A stretch of 64,000 nucleotides of DNA, taken from Skeletonema tropicum (taxonomy: Eukaryota; Bacillariophyta; Thalassiosirophyceae; Thalassiosirales; Thalassiosiraceae). The position numbers and the translations under genes are program-made. Location of the stretch: contig CM074140.1 of the NCBI GenBank assembly GCA_037178625.1, forward strand, positions 1,550,001 through 1,614,000, written 5' to 3'. This document shows, piece after piece, positions 17,660 to 28,109 of the stretch; position 1 is the first letter of the stretch; each line of letters opens with the position of its first letter. A model generated the notes under the pieces. The model ran no database searches, had not been told where the DNA came from, and was given only the letters and a program-made list of their open reading frames with translations.

Positions 17660-18784
17660 ATGGACCGGCTCGCACACCTATCCCCGTTCATCTACAGAGG
17701 ACAACCACCTCCTAACCCCAGCATCACCAGAGCTCGCATTGATCCCTCAATTTATTATATTCCAGAGGGAACTTTCATGGGATGTGAACAATTGACCGAT
17801 GTGGAAGTTAATGAAAGACTTCGTAGAATTGACAAAAATGGATTTCGTGATTGCATCTCTTTGACCGGGTTCAATTTTAAGCCGCTGTCTTCCATTGGGC
17901 CATTGGCATTCGCTAATTGCACATCTTTGGGTGACATTGAATTCGGCGACAGGCTGGATTTGATCGAAACAGGAGCATTTGCAAACTGCACCTCAATCAG
18001 GCGGATCAAAATCCCAACTGTCAATACAATTGAAGAAATGTCTTTCAGTCGATGTCGGAATCTAACATATGTAGAAATTGGCAAAGTTCTGGAAGCAATT
18101 GGACAGTTTGCATTTGATGGATGCACTTCGTTGAGACGAATCAGGCTAGCATCTGCCCAACGTATTGGCAATTCTGCTTTTCTCAATTGCGAGCATCTGA
18201 CGGAGTTTGATGCCCCTCTTGATCTTCGTGAAATTTCAAATTTTGCCTTTAGGGGATGCACCCGTTTAGTTCGTATTAGCATTCCCCTGAATGCTGGAAT
18301 GTTTGGTCGACATTTTTGTGCATTTAGCCGCTGCGAGAGACTAGCCAAAGTAGAGCTTGTTGGTGACATTCACGAGACAATTTCATTATTAGGTTTGAAG
18401 CAGTGGCAGCATGCAATGAATGAAGAAATTGAACGAATAAATCTACTTCTTCCCGGCGCCGAAAACAAAACAGTTGCAATACGTGATTGGTTAGTGTCAG
18501 TGCAAGATGAAATTGATCGTTACAAATTGGAACACAACAAGTTATTGAAGGAAAGTCTATCATTACTTGAGCTTCTTCTGTGGAAAATTAAACTTGATGA
18601 ACTGGAAAAGAGCATGCTGGAAGCTCCAATAAAGAAAGCCAAGATTGATAATGAGAGCGAAAGGAAAGAGACAAAGACCATTATTTCCTCCCAGGATATG
18701 CGTGCTCAGGGCCGATTAGATTGCAACGCAACCGTCATAATTGGAAATGTCTTGCCATTTCTATACAAATTTAAAGATTTATAA
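17660..18784 (+). CDS. BspA-type leucine-rich-repeat protein with C-terminal coiled coil
   Basis: Single exon, 374 aa. Residues ~35-235 are consecutive LRR_5 (BspA-type) repeats of about 23 residues, with the hallmark FxxCxSLxxI/V pattern: AFANCTSLGDIEF, AFANCTSIRRIKI, AFDGCTSLRRIRL, AFLNCEHLTEF and AFRGCTRLVRISI. After the repeats comes a charged helical region (~240-330), probably a coiled coil. There is no signal peptide or membrane segment at the chosen start. BspA-LRR families are strongly expanded in diatoms and mediate protein binding, and the partner here is unknown. The start is uncertain: an overlapping frame begins at 17613 but lacks repeats. Confidence 0.75.
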   Translation: MDRLAHLSPFIYRGQPPPNPSITRARIDPSIYYIPEGTFMGCEQLTDVEVNERLRRIDKNGFRDCISLTGFNFKPLSSIGPLAFANCTSLGDIEFGDRLDLIETGAFANCTSIRRIKIPTVNTIEEMSFSRCRNLTYVEIGKVLEAIGQFAFDGCTSLRRIRLASAQRIGNSAFLNCEHLTEFDAPLDLREISNFAFRGCTRLVRISIPLNAGMFGRHFCAFSRCERLAKVELVGDIHETISLLGLKQWQHAMNEEIERINLLLPGAENKTVAIRDWLVSVQDEIDRYKLEHNKLLKESLSLLELLLWKIKLDELEKSMLEAPIKKAKIDNESERKETKTIISSQDMRAQGRLDCNATVIIGNVLPFLYKFKDL

Positions 18785-18824
18785 TAGGATTTTATGATGA
18801 TAGCCACGCAATATTGTTATAGCT

Positions 18825-20525
18825 CTAGCTGGCTGCTGCCACCTTTCTCTTTTCCGAACGTAAAATCCTCCATATGCCAGTCTTACTTGAAAACCGAAGA
18901 GCACCAGTAACAACCTGTGTGCCCATAAACGCCGCAAGTGCCCACCAAATATTTCCAAGTGTAACAACGCCACCATTCCTAGCCCAAAATTGGAGCATAC
19001 CCACACATATAAAGTTTGCAAGCCACATTGCCAACATGGTGAATTTCCAGTCCAGTCCACCCATTATGATACCATTCACGGGATATGCCAATCCCTTGAC
19101 AACTTGAGTCACCATTACCACTGGAAAGATTGCCCGACTGGCTTCTCTAATGGAGGCATCAGTCGTCAATCCCTTTAGAACACTCTCTTTCTGAAACCAA
19201 GTTAGTGTACTGAGCCCTCCTGCAACTAGACCTCCAACGAGTACAGAACCATTAATGAGATGACGAACCCGCCTTGCGCGAAGGTACTTCTTCCCCTCAC
19301 TCTCCTTCACTACCCCACCAGCAATCTCTCTCGCCAGCAAAGTCTGCACTGCCACCGCCACAGATTCACAAATTTGAGTGGTAGCAAATCCCAACTGAAA
19401 TGTCAGATTGTAGGCCGCCGCCGCCACTGAGCCAAGTAACGCTGCATACCGTGCACACACGCTGTATGCCAACACCTTCCCAACCGTTCGTACAAGAACG
19501 TACGAACCAGCGGATACATATTCTTTTAATGTGTCACCAAGTAACTTCCACTGACCAAGAATATCCACACCCACCTTGCGATGCAAACTAAACATTAGCG
19601 GGACAAGCGCCACATACTGTGCAATCGCCGTCCCGGCAGCTGCACCACTCGCTCCAAACTTCAAAGTAAAGATAAAGAACGGATCCAAAATAGCATTCAA
19701 TGCCGTAAACATCATGGAATACTTCAAAGGGGTACTTGTATCACCCAATCCACGAAAGATCCCATTGGTAACCAACCAAAGCGTTGCCGCCGGCGTGCCC
19801 AATGCACGTACACGCAGATACGAATAGGCCGAGTGATGCATTGGTGAGGTTGGACCTACTCCCATCCCTTGTAATATTTTGCCAGCAAATGTAAAATAGA
19901 GGAGTAATTGTATCGCTCCTACTGTAAATGCCAATAGTAATGCAGATGATACTGCTATTGACAATGATTGCTTTGCCTTCTCCACACTCGTTTCATCATC
20001 ATTCTCATTCTCCTCTGCACTCTTGCCATCCTCACTCGCCACCAAACTAATACTAGTCCTCAACAACGGATCATTATACAATTTCGACACTGCATACTGT
20101 GCACTTATAGCGACTCCTGCTCCACCCAATACCTCGGGGCCCAATCGTCCTAAGTAGGCAGTATCGACTAATCCGGCGAGTGGCTCGGCGGCAAGTTGAA
20201 CAAAGGCGGGTATGGCGATGGAGAAGAATTCGGAGGTTAGTTTACGTTTTTGGCGTTTGATGATTATTTGTTCATTGTCTTCGGTGGTGGGTTCGTCGTT
20301 ATTGGGGTTTGTTTGAGTGAAGAGACGGAATGGTGATGGTTTTGTGTTGTGATGTCTCACTGCGCCTCCGCGGGTTGAGAGGAGAGATGATGGGCGTTGT
20401 CTACATGGAGGCGATAGGGCGTACGAGCAGCCTGGAAGTACTGCTGCAGTGATTGTCGTTAGCAGAAGCTTTACCTTCATGGCTGTTGATGTATATATAT
20501 ATGTTGACGATGATGTATTGTACAT
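18825..20525 (-). CDS. MATE-family efflux transporter, predicted plastid envelope
   Basis: Single exon, 566 aa. The Met at 20480 (MKVKLLLTTI) is the likely start, giving a signal peptide ending SYALSPP and then a Ser/Arg-rich transit-like stretch, consistent with import to a complex plastid. The core shows the MATE (MOP superfamily) pattern: FFSIAIPAFVQLAAEPLAG, VDTAYLGRLGPEVLGGAGV, about twelve hydrophobic segments, and an internal two-fold repeat. The order most resembles the DinF/EDS5-type branch. MATE proteins export organic cations or acids (in plants salicylate, citrate and alkaloids) using H+ or Na+ gradients, and the substrate here cannot be read from sequence. It is transcribed divergently from the VTE6-like gene, another envelope candidate. 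Confidence 0.88.
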   Translation of the reverse strand: MYNTSSSTYIYTSTAMKVKLLLTTITAAVLPGCSYALSPPCRQRPSSLLSTRGGAVRHHNTKPSPFRLFTQTNPNNDEPTTEDNEQIIIKRQKRKLTSEFFSIAIPAFVQLAAEPLAGLVDTAYLGRLGPEVLGGAGVAISAQYAVSKLYNDPLLRTSISLVASEDGKSAEENENDDETSVEKAKQSLSIAVSSALLLAFTVGAIQLLLYFTFAGKILQGMGVGPTSPMHHSAYSYLRVRALGTPAATLWLVTNGIFRGLGDTSTPLKYSMMFTALNAILDPFFIFTLKFGASGAAAGTAIAQYVALVPLMFSLHRKVGVDILGQWKLLGDTLKEYVSAGSYVLVRTVGKVLAYSVCARYAALLGSVAAAAYNLTFQLGFATTQICESVAVAVQTLLAREIAGGVVKESEGKKYLRARRVRHLINGSVLVGGLVAGGLSTLTWFQKESVLKGLTTDASIREASRAIFPVVMVTQVVKGLAYPVNGIIMGGLDWKFTMLAMWLANFICVGMLQFWARNGGVVTLGNIWWALAAFMGTQVVTGALRFSSKTGIWRILRSEKRKVAAAS

Positions 20526-20734
20526 CTAGCATTTGCGGTCGATCATGGTCGGCATTGCGGCCGCTGTTGGCATGGTTTGGCATGCAAAAAAGAAAAAATG
20601 TGCTTGGTGACGTCATCATCAGCCCCTCACAAAAAGAATCTTTCGGGTCGGCGTCGCCGGTCTCCAACGCGAACGCGAACGCTCCACGCTCCATGATGGT
20701 GCCGGCCATAAGTAAGCGTACTACAGTAGTGAAC
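20481..20734. promoter_or_regulatory. Divergent promoter, MATE transporter / VTE6-like kinase
   Basis: About 254 bp separate the preferred start codons (20480 minus, 20735 plus). The open frame extending into it from 20453 on plus is probably 5' leader, because the better signal peptide begins at 20735. Core elements are not assignable by eye. Confidence 0.45.
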
Positions 20735-21862
20735 ATGAATCAACGTTCTTCGTACCACCTCTACACAGCGGCCGCGCTGCTGATAGCCAGCAGCACCTTG
20801 TGCGATCATGTAAATATGAGCGTACCCAGCGCTCTCGCATTCTCGCCGCCACATCATCATCATCTGCGGCCGTCAGCTCTGACAACAAGATCTTCATTCG
20901 AGTTCTCATCGCCATCATCATCATGCTTTAACAACAGTAACAACAACCATGGTAGACATCACTCATCCAACTTGCAGCAACTCCAAATGATAGATCCCTC
21001 ACTATCCACATCAGCAATCAGCAGCTCCATCTCCTCCCTCTTCAGCCTCACCGGGCCCATCCCCTTCCTCCCCTCCCTGCTCCTCAACACAGTCCTCTTC
21101 TTCTCCCTCAAACCCAAACTCGACACCATGCTCACACCACAGGGGTTCGCACACTCATTAGCACTGGGTACCATGCTATGGACCACACTCGGGTGGAGGG
21201 GGTGGACGGTCTGTGTCCTATATCTGTTTTTAGGACAGGCTGTGACCAAGGTGGGATTTGACGAAAAGACCAAATTGGGTATTGCCGAGGGACGAGGTGG
21301 ACGAAGAGGTCCCGAAAATGTTTGGGGGAGTGCATTGACTGCTGTTCTCTGTGCTGCTGCTGCCGTCCAAGCATCAAAAACAACAATCATTGGTAGTGTA
21401 GGAGAAACAACAATAACAACCGAGGCATTATTTCTGGGAATATCCTCCAGTGTCTGGATACTAGGCTACGTCGCATCTCTCGCCACCAAATTGGCAGATA
21501 CATTTGCATCCGAAATAGGCAAAGCGTATGGAAAGACAACATTTTTAATAACATCACTTCAATCTGTCCCACGGGGGACAGAGGGGGCTATATCCCTGGA
21601 AGGTACTCTAGCGTCAATCATTGGTGGATTATCATTAAGTATATACGCCTATGGAGTAGTGGGATTAATCCCATCATTACAGGGTGTGGGTGTGGCGACA
21701 TTTGCTGCATTTGTGGCTACCATGGTCGAAAGTTTGATTGGTGCAACATTGCAAGAGAAGGAGGGATTTGGTTGGATGAGTAATGAGGTTGTTAACTTTT
21801 TGAATACATTGATTGGTGCTGCGATTGCAATTGGGTTGGGTGTGCTTGTTTTGGGTATGTAA
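20735..21862 (+). CDS. VTE6: DUF92/TMEM19 family, phytyl-phosphate kinase-like (VTE6), plastid
   Basis: Single exon. The frame is open from 20453, but the Met at 20735 (MNQRSSYHLYTAAALL) gives a signal peptide ending SALAFSPP, so I prefer it (375 aa). Conserved DUF92 signatures are GWRGWTVCVLYLFLGQAVTK, AEGRGGRRGPENVWGSA, SLATKLADTFASEIGKAYGK and SVPRGTEGAISLEGTLAS, with several membrane spans and a C-terminal AAIAIGLGVLVLG. The Arabidopsis homologue VTE6 phosphorylates phytyl-phosphate to phytyl-diphosphate in the chloroplast envelope, which recycles chlorophyll-derived phytol into tocopherol and phylloquinone. The motif match is strong; plastid location fits the presequence. Phytyl kinase VTE5 is not seen nearby. 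Confidence 0.85.
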   Translation: MNQRSSYHLYTAAALLIASSTLCDHVNMSVPSALAFSPPHHHHLRPSALTTRSSFEFSSPSSSCFNNSNNNHGRHHSSNLQQLQMIDPSLSTSAISSSISSLFSLTGPIPFLPSLLLNTVLFFSLKPKLDTMLTPQGFAHSLALGTMLWTTLGWRGWTVCVLYLFLGQAVTKVGFDEKTKLGIAEGRGGRRGPENVWGSALTAVLCAAAAVQASKTTIIGSVGETTITTEALFLGISSSVWILGYVASLATKLADTFASEIGKAYGKTTFLITSLQSVPRGTEGAISLEGTLASIIGGLSLSIYAYGVVGLIPSLQGVGVATFAAFVATMVESLIGATLQEKEGFGWMSNEVVNFLNTLIGAAIAIGLGVLVLGM

Positions 21863-22148
21863 GACACTACTGCTGATATGATGTGACAATAGACTTTGTT
21901 AAAATGAATATCTATTGATTCACAAAATGACTACACAATAAACTACATAGTGTCCATATTTTCGTAGTTAAATGTATTCAGATACTTGCGTAGAATCACT
22001 ACCATACTCTCTCTTCTGGGTTTCCACGATTGTAATTATTTGATTGCGTATCCTAAGTATTTTGGGATTGAAACCAAAGTGTCAATATCTATTCGCAGCT
22101 GATTCAGAACGATCATTTTGGTAAAAAAAGAAATCCTTAAGCTTTTAT
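21863..22148. other. Convergent 3' spacer (VTE6 / WNK)
   Basis: AT-rich region between two convergent stop codons, presumably holding both polyadenylation sites. No gene or repeat seen. Confidence 0.4.
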
Positions 22149-25100
22149 TTATACATCAAAGTTCCGAGACCCACTACGCTCTCTTGCAGGTTTCGGAATC
22201 TTCGGTGGCAGATCTGTCCGTGGTGGTAACTTCGGTGGCAACTGACTCTTCATAGTATCCGATCGCTCCCTCGTTTTGAGCGTTTCATCAAGGTCAGAGG
22301 TGGAAACATTTCGTTTGTGATCAGAACTAATCGGTGTTCGAGTGGCTGCAGTAGTGGCATGGCTATTGGATCTCTTGTGAGATGTTGTCTGCTGCTCCCC
22401 ATTGGTAGTATTGGATGGTGGCGCTCCGCCAGCTTTCATAAACTCCTTCTTCTTTTCGATAAACTCTTTCTCAAGCTGATTCAGTCTACGTGTCTGCTCT
22501 TCCTCTGCCAATCGCACACGCTTTTCGAATTCGATCCTCTCCTTCTCGTGCTTCTCAAGTGTCATTTGGTGTTGGGCCTCCGCCTCTTCTTTCGATCGAT
22601 GGAGGTTGTCCATACGGGTACCATATGATTTCTTGGCACGTTGCATCTTCTTCTCGAACTCTTGTTCTAGTCTTCGAATTTCTTCAGCGTCAACTTCACT
22701 ATCCACATCTAGATCTTCCGATATGGTTCCATCGCTTGGTGATTTGTCTCCGACTGACGATATAGAGGTGGAATGTTCGGATTGTTCCTGATGTATCATT
22801 GGTAACGCGACAGGATCCTTGTGCACTTTCACCGCGGGGGAACTCTCGTGAAGAGCATTGTGACTTTGTGACGTTTTAATCGAAGGACCTTTTGTGGGAA
22901 GAGATGGAGAAGGGTGGGCAACCATTGGGGTGCCCTGTTGTATTTGCTGCTGCGCTGTGTGGTTCGGAAGAGCACCCATACTGTTGGGTCTAACAAGAGG
23001 CGACTGGGATGATAGTGTTGGCTGCTGCTGCGGCGGCTGCGGAGGGGGGACTTGCTGTTGATGAGCATGCAATTGTTGTTGTTGGTGATGTTGTTGTTGT
23101 GGTATCGGCATCACGGGTGCTGGAGGTTTCAGTTGAGCCGATAGATCTGGTGTAGCCGAAACTGCTGGTTGCTGTGGTGGTGGTGCTGGTGGCGCAGGGG
23201 TTTGAATATGGGTCGGTGGTGGTGCTGGAGGCGCAGGGGTCTGAATGTGGGTCGGTGGTGGCGGTGGTTGCTGCTGCTGTTGCAACATGGACATTTGTGG
23301 TTGCGGAGCAGGAGGCGGCGCAGCTGCTTCACCACTTATGGGAGGTTGTACCAAGCCCATTTGTTGTGGCTGGATCTGCTGCTGCTGATGCAACGCAGTG
23401 CCTGAAGGGTAACCACTACCTGATGGGTATCCGGGGGTAGGGTTGTATATTTGTTGCTGAGGCATCATCATACCCTGCTGTTGAACTTGGGGAGGCTGAC
23501 CTTGCATTCCCTGTGGAGGCATCATGGAGCCCTGATTGTGCATTATCATACCCTGCTGTGCCAAGGCGCTCTGTTGCAACTTCTTCCATTGGTTTTGCTT
23601 CATTCTTGCATCTCTCGCCACACCACTGATAGCTCCACTGATATCTAGCACAGCACAGTCAGGGACCTCATCCAACTCTGTAACCATCTCTCGTGCAACT
23701 TGGACAGGGTCATCATTAACGAGATCGAATTCAAATTCAATAGTAGTTCGAATCTCGTCTGGAAGAGTCAGAGCAAGGACGATTTGATCATTTGGGTACG
23801 GTTCTTTCCCCTCTACAAAATCTAACCTAGGCACTGGAGACACTTTGTACTGTGGGGGAGTATTACTCAGACTCTCTGATTTGCTCAGACTCTCTGATGA
23901 TGTATCTTTGCGAGGCGAGTCATCTTCATCAAGGGCGGTGCCCCTTCCCATTAACACAGTCACTTTCTTCATATTCGCTTCATTTTGCTGCATCCCATCG
24001 AATTGATCTTCAGTCTGATCTTCAATTTCATCCGGTGTTGGTGCGTCCTCTGCGGTTGGGGGCGTGTTAATTGGACTAACCAAGTCTCCCGATTTTCTTG
24101 CGGGTAATCCATGGCCATCAAGCGATGACGAGTACTTGCTGCCCTTGGCAAATGCATCCTCCCTAGATCGTTCTGAACCCGATTCAGAGCCTATTTCTGG
24201 CAATGATTCTTCAATAACCATATCCTCGACTGCCGGCTCTACTTCAATTGTCGTCTCGTCGTCTGGTTTCTTTGCTAGAAATGGATGCTTGAGCAATTCA
24301 CTCGCTGAGGGTCGCTCACTGGCGTCTTTATCAATCCCCAAGCAAAGTAGGATGAAATTCCTCGCATCCTCAGACTTGACCCGACGTAGGCTGGCTGGCG
24401 GTATACCCTGTGTCACCTTTTTGTAGATCTGGGCAGGGTTGGCGCACTCGTGATACGGCACATCTCTGGTAATTATCTCCAGCAGAAGCATCCCAAACGC
24501 ATAAATGTCAACCTTTTCGTCGTAATTCTCATCATACAACTCTGGTGCCATAAATTCAGGTGTCCCCAAAACACTCAATGGCTGAGAATTGGAGTGTGTT
24601 CAACAAGAGAAGAAAGAATTAGATCCCACCTCCAAGTGGAAATTGCAGCGAAGAATACCCTCCACTTCCATGGTATTGACTTACCTGATTCTTCTTACTG
24701 ATCGCCGTGCTGAGTCCAAAGTCCCCAATCCTCAAATCACCACTTGTTCCATTGATGAAAATATTATCACACTTCAAATCGCGATGAATAATCGGCGGAT
24801 CCTGTGAGTGCAAATATTCCAGCCCCTTCAAAATTTGAATGGTCCACCGCTTAAAGATTTTCCAACGTATAAGTTGCACCTTCTGTACAAACGATTTCAA
24901 CGTCCCCGACGACAAGATTTCCGTAACAAATACAACACGTTCCGTCTCCCTGTTGACCCATGACCCGTGGAAGGATATAATATTGGGATGGTGTAACCGT
25001 TCCAACAGTCGGACTTCATTCACAATACGAACACGTTCTGCCTTGGGCACTCCCCCAAGTTTCACAACGTTCCACGCAACTTCAATGCCCTCAATCGTAT

Positions 25101-25839
25101 CATAGGCTCGATAAACATCCTTATACGCCCCAGATCCTAATTTCTCTTTGAAGCGGATGTAACGCTCCGCAGGACTTACTTCTGCGATGGTTTGCTTTTT
25201 TTGTAGGTGGGGCGGAATGTCATATTCGTCGTCGTCGTCGTCGTCATCATCATCTACCGACGGCTGCTGTGGTTCCATTTTGGATGGTGTCGACGGTCGG
25301 CTGTGACGCCCACCACCACCAACGTTGCCCCCAGATGCTTTGTTCGGCTTTAATTTTGCTTGTGTTTTCGTATTCTCGTCGATCATTTCCGTTGATATCA
25401 TTTCCACATCAACCTCTGATTGTATCGTTGTTTTTATTTTGACGCCGTCTTTCTGATCTTCACCCCCAGTGTCCTTGATGACCGGTGCTTCCTCCTGCAC
25501 CTCGGATTTAGCAGTGACCGGCGGAGGCTCCATATCTTTTGGTGGTTGTTCGTCGACTGCGACGTTGCTCCCCTCAGCCTTAGCGACAGCCGTTTGATCA
25601 GCGTCATTTGTTGAGTGATTTGACCCGCCATTGGTGATCAAAGGGGGCTTTTTGCCGTTGTCAGCGCTGCCTCCTTCTTCGCCTACAGTGGCGTTGATTG
25701 AAGACGCGGCGGTCACAACGGTTGTTGGAGTTGACTGCGACGAAGCGTCATTATTCGCAACACCAGAGCCGCCAGCCCCAGAATTTTCCAAATCAGTTGA
25801 TAACATACTAAACAAATAAAACAAAAAAATAAACCCCAA
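22149..25839 (-). CDS. WNK: WNK (with-no-lysine) protein kinase
   Basis: Two exons, 24685-25839 and 22149-24581, joined by a 103-bp GT-AG intron (24684-24582, phase 0) that links SKKNQ to [14 protein letters not shown]. The Met at 25806 (MLSTDLENS) is the more likely start. The N-terminus is low complexity with poly-Asp. The kinase begins at ~residue 225: [11 protein letters not shown] has the WNK lysine in the Gly-rich loop, while beta-3 reads [10 protein letters not shown] with Asn where other kinases have Lys. HRDLKCDN is at ~352 and DFGLS and GTPEFMAPE are intact. Behind the kinase a segment ([20 protein letters not shown]) matches the WNK/OSR1_C-like module. A Gln/Pro-rich region and a ~100-residue coiled coil ([13 protein letters not shown]..) follow. 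WNKs sense osmotic and chloride state. About 1200 aa in total. Confidence 0.92.
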
Positions 25840-26417
25840 CCCCTTTCACAAGATATTTCAGTCGTTGTAGTGCCCGCTTACTCAACGGTCATTGCCCTTC
25901 CGCTACTGAACAATTGCCTCGCCGCCGTATCTAAGACATGTACGGCGTTTGCCGCCAGAAATGCTTTGCTCGCACAAGATATGCCCCCCAAATGTTAAAT
26001 CCGCATCTACGGTTATTAACGAGTCAGGTAGTAGTACCTAGTAAACCTCGCCCCTGTAATTCCATTCGACGACTAAGATATCTGTTGGTTGAGGGCGGTT
26101 CTCAGTTAGTGGTTGAATCCAGATGCCGTGGTGGGCTTGTGTGTACTGTGCGGCGTTACGGAAATCCCAGCACCGCACCGTTTGGAATGCGTTCTGTTTC
26201 GTCATTTTTGGAACGCGTGTGACCGAGCGAAGCATGCATCTGCGACCTGCGACCGTGTCGGCAGTCTGTCCTCCCCCCGAAAGATCCAGCCAAACACCAT
26301 GAGCTCTCATGACTCTCCAGCTTGTAAAAGAACTAAGATAAGACGAAGAAGATGAGCATTGAATAGACTATTAATTTAGCTTAGAGGGAAATGGAGCCAT
26401 AAGAAATAAGTGCTTAT
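25840..26417. other. Spacer between WNK start and RMT2 3' end
   Basis: Short overlapping frames (25938-26355 plus, 26038-26310 minus) have no recognisable domains. This is the WNK upstream region. No repeat or RNA gene seen. Confidence 0.35.
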
Positions 26418-27832
26418 TCATTTCTTCCAAGTGGCAATTGGCAAGTAATATGTATTTCTTCCATGCCAATACTTCCTCCTCACTCCATCCCAATCCTTTT
26501 CATCAATTTGAATTTCACACTGAGCGAATTCAGTATCCAAACCAATATGAGAGAGTTGAATCTTTACACAATTTGCAGCTACTCCGTGGAAGAATAAGTT
26601 GTCTGGTGCAAGGCCATTGCTGTCATTTTTCATCGAGTCATGCATTACATCAATACAGAATCAAAATATGAGTGGTTGTCATAAAGCACAAGCAAGAGCA
26701 AACAAATGCGAATTTCAGCACTTACAAGAAGGAATAGATGCCATCTGGTTTGTTGAGTACTTTCACCATGAGTTCATGGAAGTCTTCTAGATCAGTAAAA
26801 TGTTCTCCATACGTATCATAAAAGATGCCATCAAACTCTAGACCCTCCGCAACGAGCTTCGGTAGTTCGTCTTGCCACCTACCAAAGCAGATGCGCACAT
26901 TCTTCTTCTTATCCCATCCATCTTCTATCATCTTTTTGTAAACTGTTGGATGTGCTTCACAAATAACATGCAGTGATGGCTCATATCCCTGCAATGCAGT
27001 ATCAATAATGCCTAAACCGAAGCCAATGTTCATTACTCGTTTTCCTTTCATTTCAGATGTCAGTATTTGTGCATGTGCCATCATAAGTGGTCTTTCCCAT
27101 TCCATCATTACAGCATCATTGTCATTGTCTAAAAGTAGAGTGTTTGCGGCGTTATACCTCACATTGTCGTGTTCTAGATAGTCTGGCTTTGTGCATGGTG
27201 CGTGAGAGACAGGTACATTGCTGTTGCTTTCGCTTTCGTTGTTTCGTATTGCTGCTGGTTTGCTGTTTGCTTCTTGATCTCTTGCAAGACGAATTGATGC
27301 ACCGAGAATTAGCTGTAGGTATGATGGATTGGATTGGATCAGTATGAGATGAATCAGAATCCATACATCAAAACACATCACAACTATGCATCATCGTCAG
27401 ACAAGCAAGACTTACCTCAGCCTTGGTGCCCTCCTCCACTAACAAGTTGACCACCTCCCAGTGTTCCTTCTCTTGAGCCCAGTTGCCAGCACACTTTCCA
27501 TATCGATCCAGTGCATTCCAGGGAGCGCCTTCTGAAAGTAATATTCGGCATATATCGACATGTCCATTCTGTGCCGCAACCATTAGTGGAGATAAACCAG
27601 TCTCTGGATCTTGCTGCGCTGCCAGTAAATGTTTTTGGTTGCCAAGTCCTCCTATAGATGATGAAGAATCATCAGCCGCGGCAAGTTGTAGAAGTGAAAG
27701 GACTTGTGCAGTATTTCCCGAAGATGCAGCATCCATCATTTGAGCGTGATGTTTTGTGAGCGGTGGAGAACTTTGGTCGTCCGGTGAGATTTCCATGGCG
27801 ACATCGCCATCGGCTTTGCGTTTCATGCTCAT
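26418..27832 (-). CDS. RMT2: RMT2-type protein arginine N-methyltransferase with N-terminal ankyrin repeats
   Basis: Three exons, 27419-27832, 26726-27312 and 26418-26619, with two 106-bp GT-AG introns (27418-27313 and 26725-26620). The splices restore AE|LILGASIRLA and YSF|FNGLAPDN in frame and give 400 aa. The N-terminal ~135 residues carry ankyrin units (PLMVAAQNGHVDICRILLSEG, APWNALDRYGKCAGNWA). The second half is a class I methyltransferase: MNIGFGLGIIDTALQ is the SAM motif, HVICEAHPTVYKKM holds the acidic ribose ligand, and FDGIFYDTYGEHF plus YSFFNGL are RMT2/GAMT family hallmarks. Yeast Rmt2 makes delta-N-monomethylarginine on ribosomal protein L12, and the ankyrin part binds substrate. 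Divergent from the histone deacetylase gene. Confidence 0.9.
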
Positions 27833-28109
27833 GATGATTGGTCAACACCTAATCTGATTGCTTACAGTGCAGCTACCTCTCCAGTCAATTGATGCCTAAG
27901 TATGGTACGCCGTGCATCCTATTGTGCTCACATCAACATCATCGTCAAGAAAGGAGGAGAGGGAAATTTCATCCGACAGCCAGACTCAGACTGCGACATT
28001 GATTACCGCTTGAACATTTCTTGCTTCCTGGAGCTTCTTCATTTTCTTCCATTCAAACTCTCTCAATCTTCAGCCACTTCATTCATTTCCATCACCTCTT
28101 CTGACGAGG
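27833..28109. promoter_or_regulatory. Divergent promoter, RMT2 / class IV-type HDAC
   Basis: 277 bp between head-to-head starts. A different-frame ORF opening at 27902 has no recognisable content. No specific promoter element identified. Confidence 0.35.
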
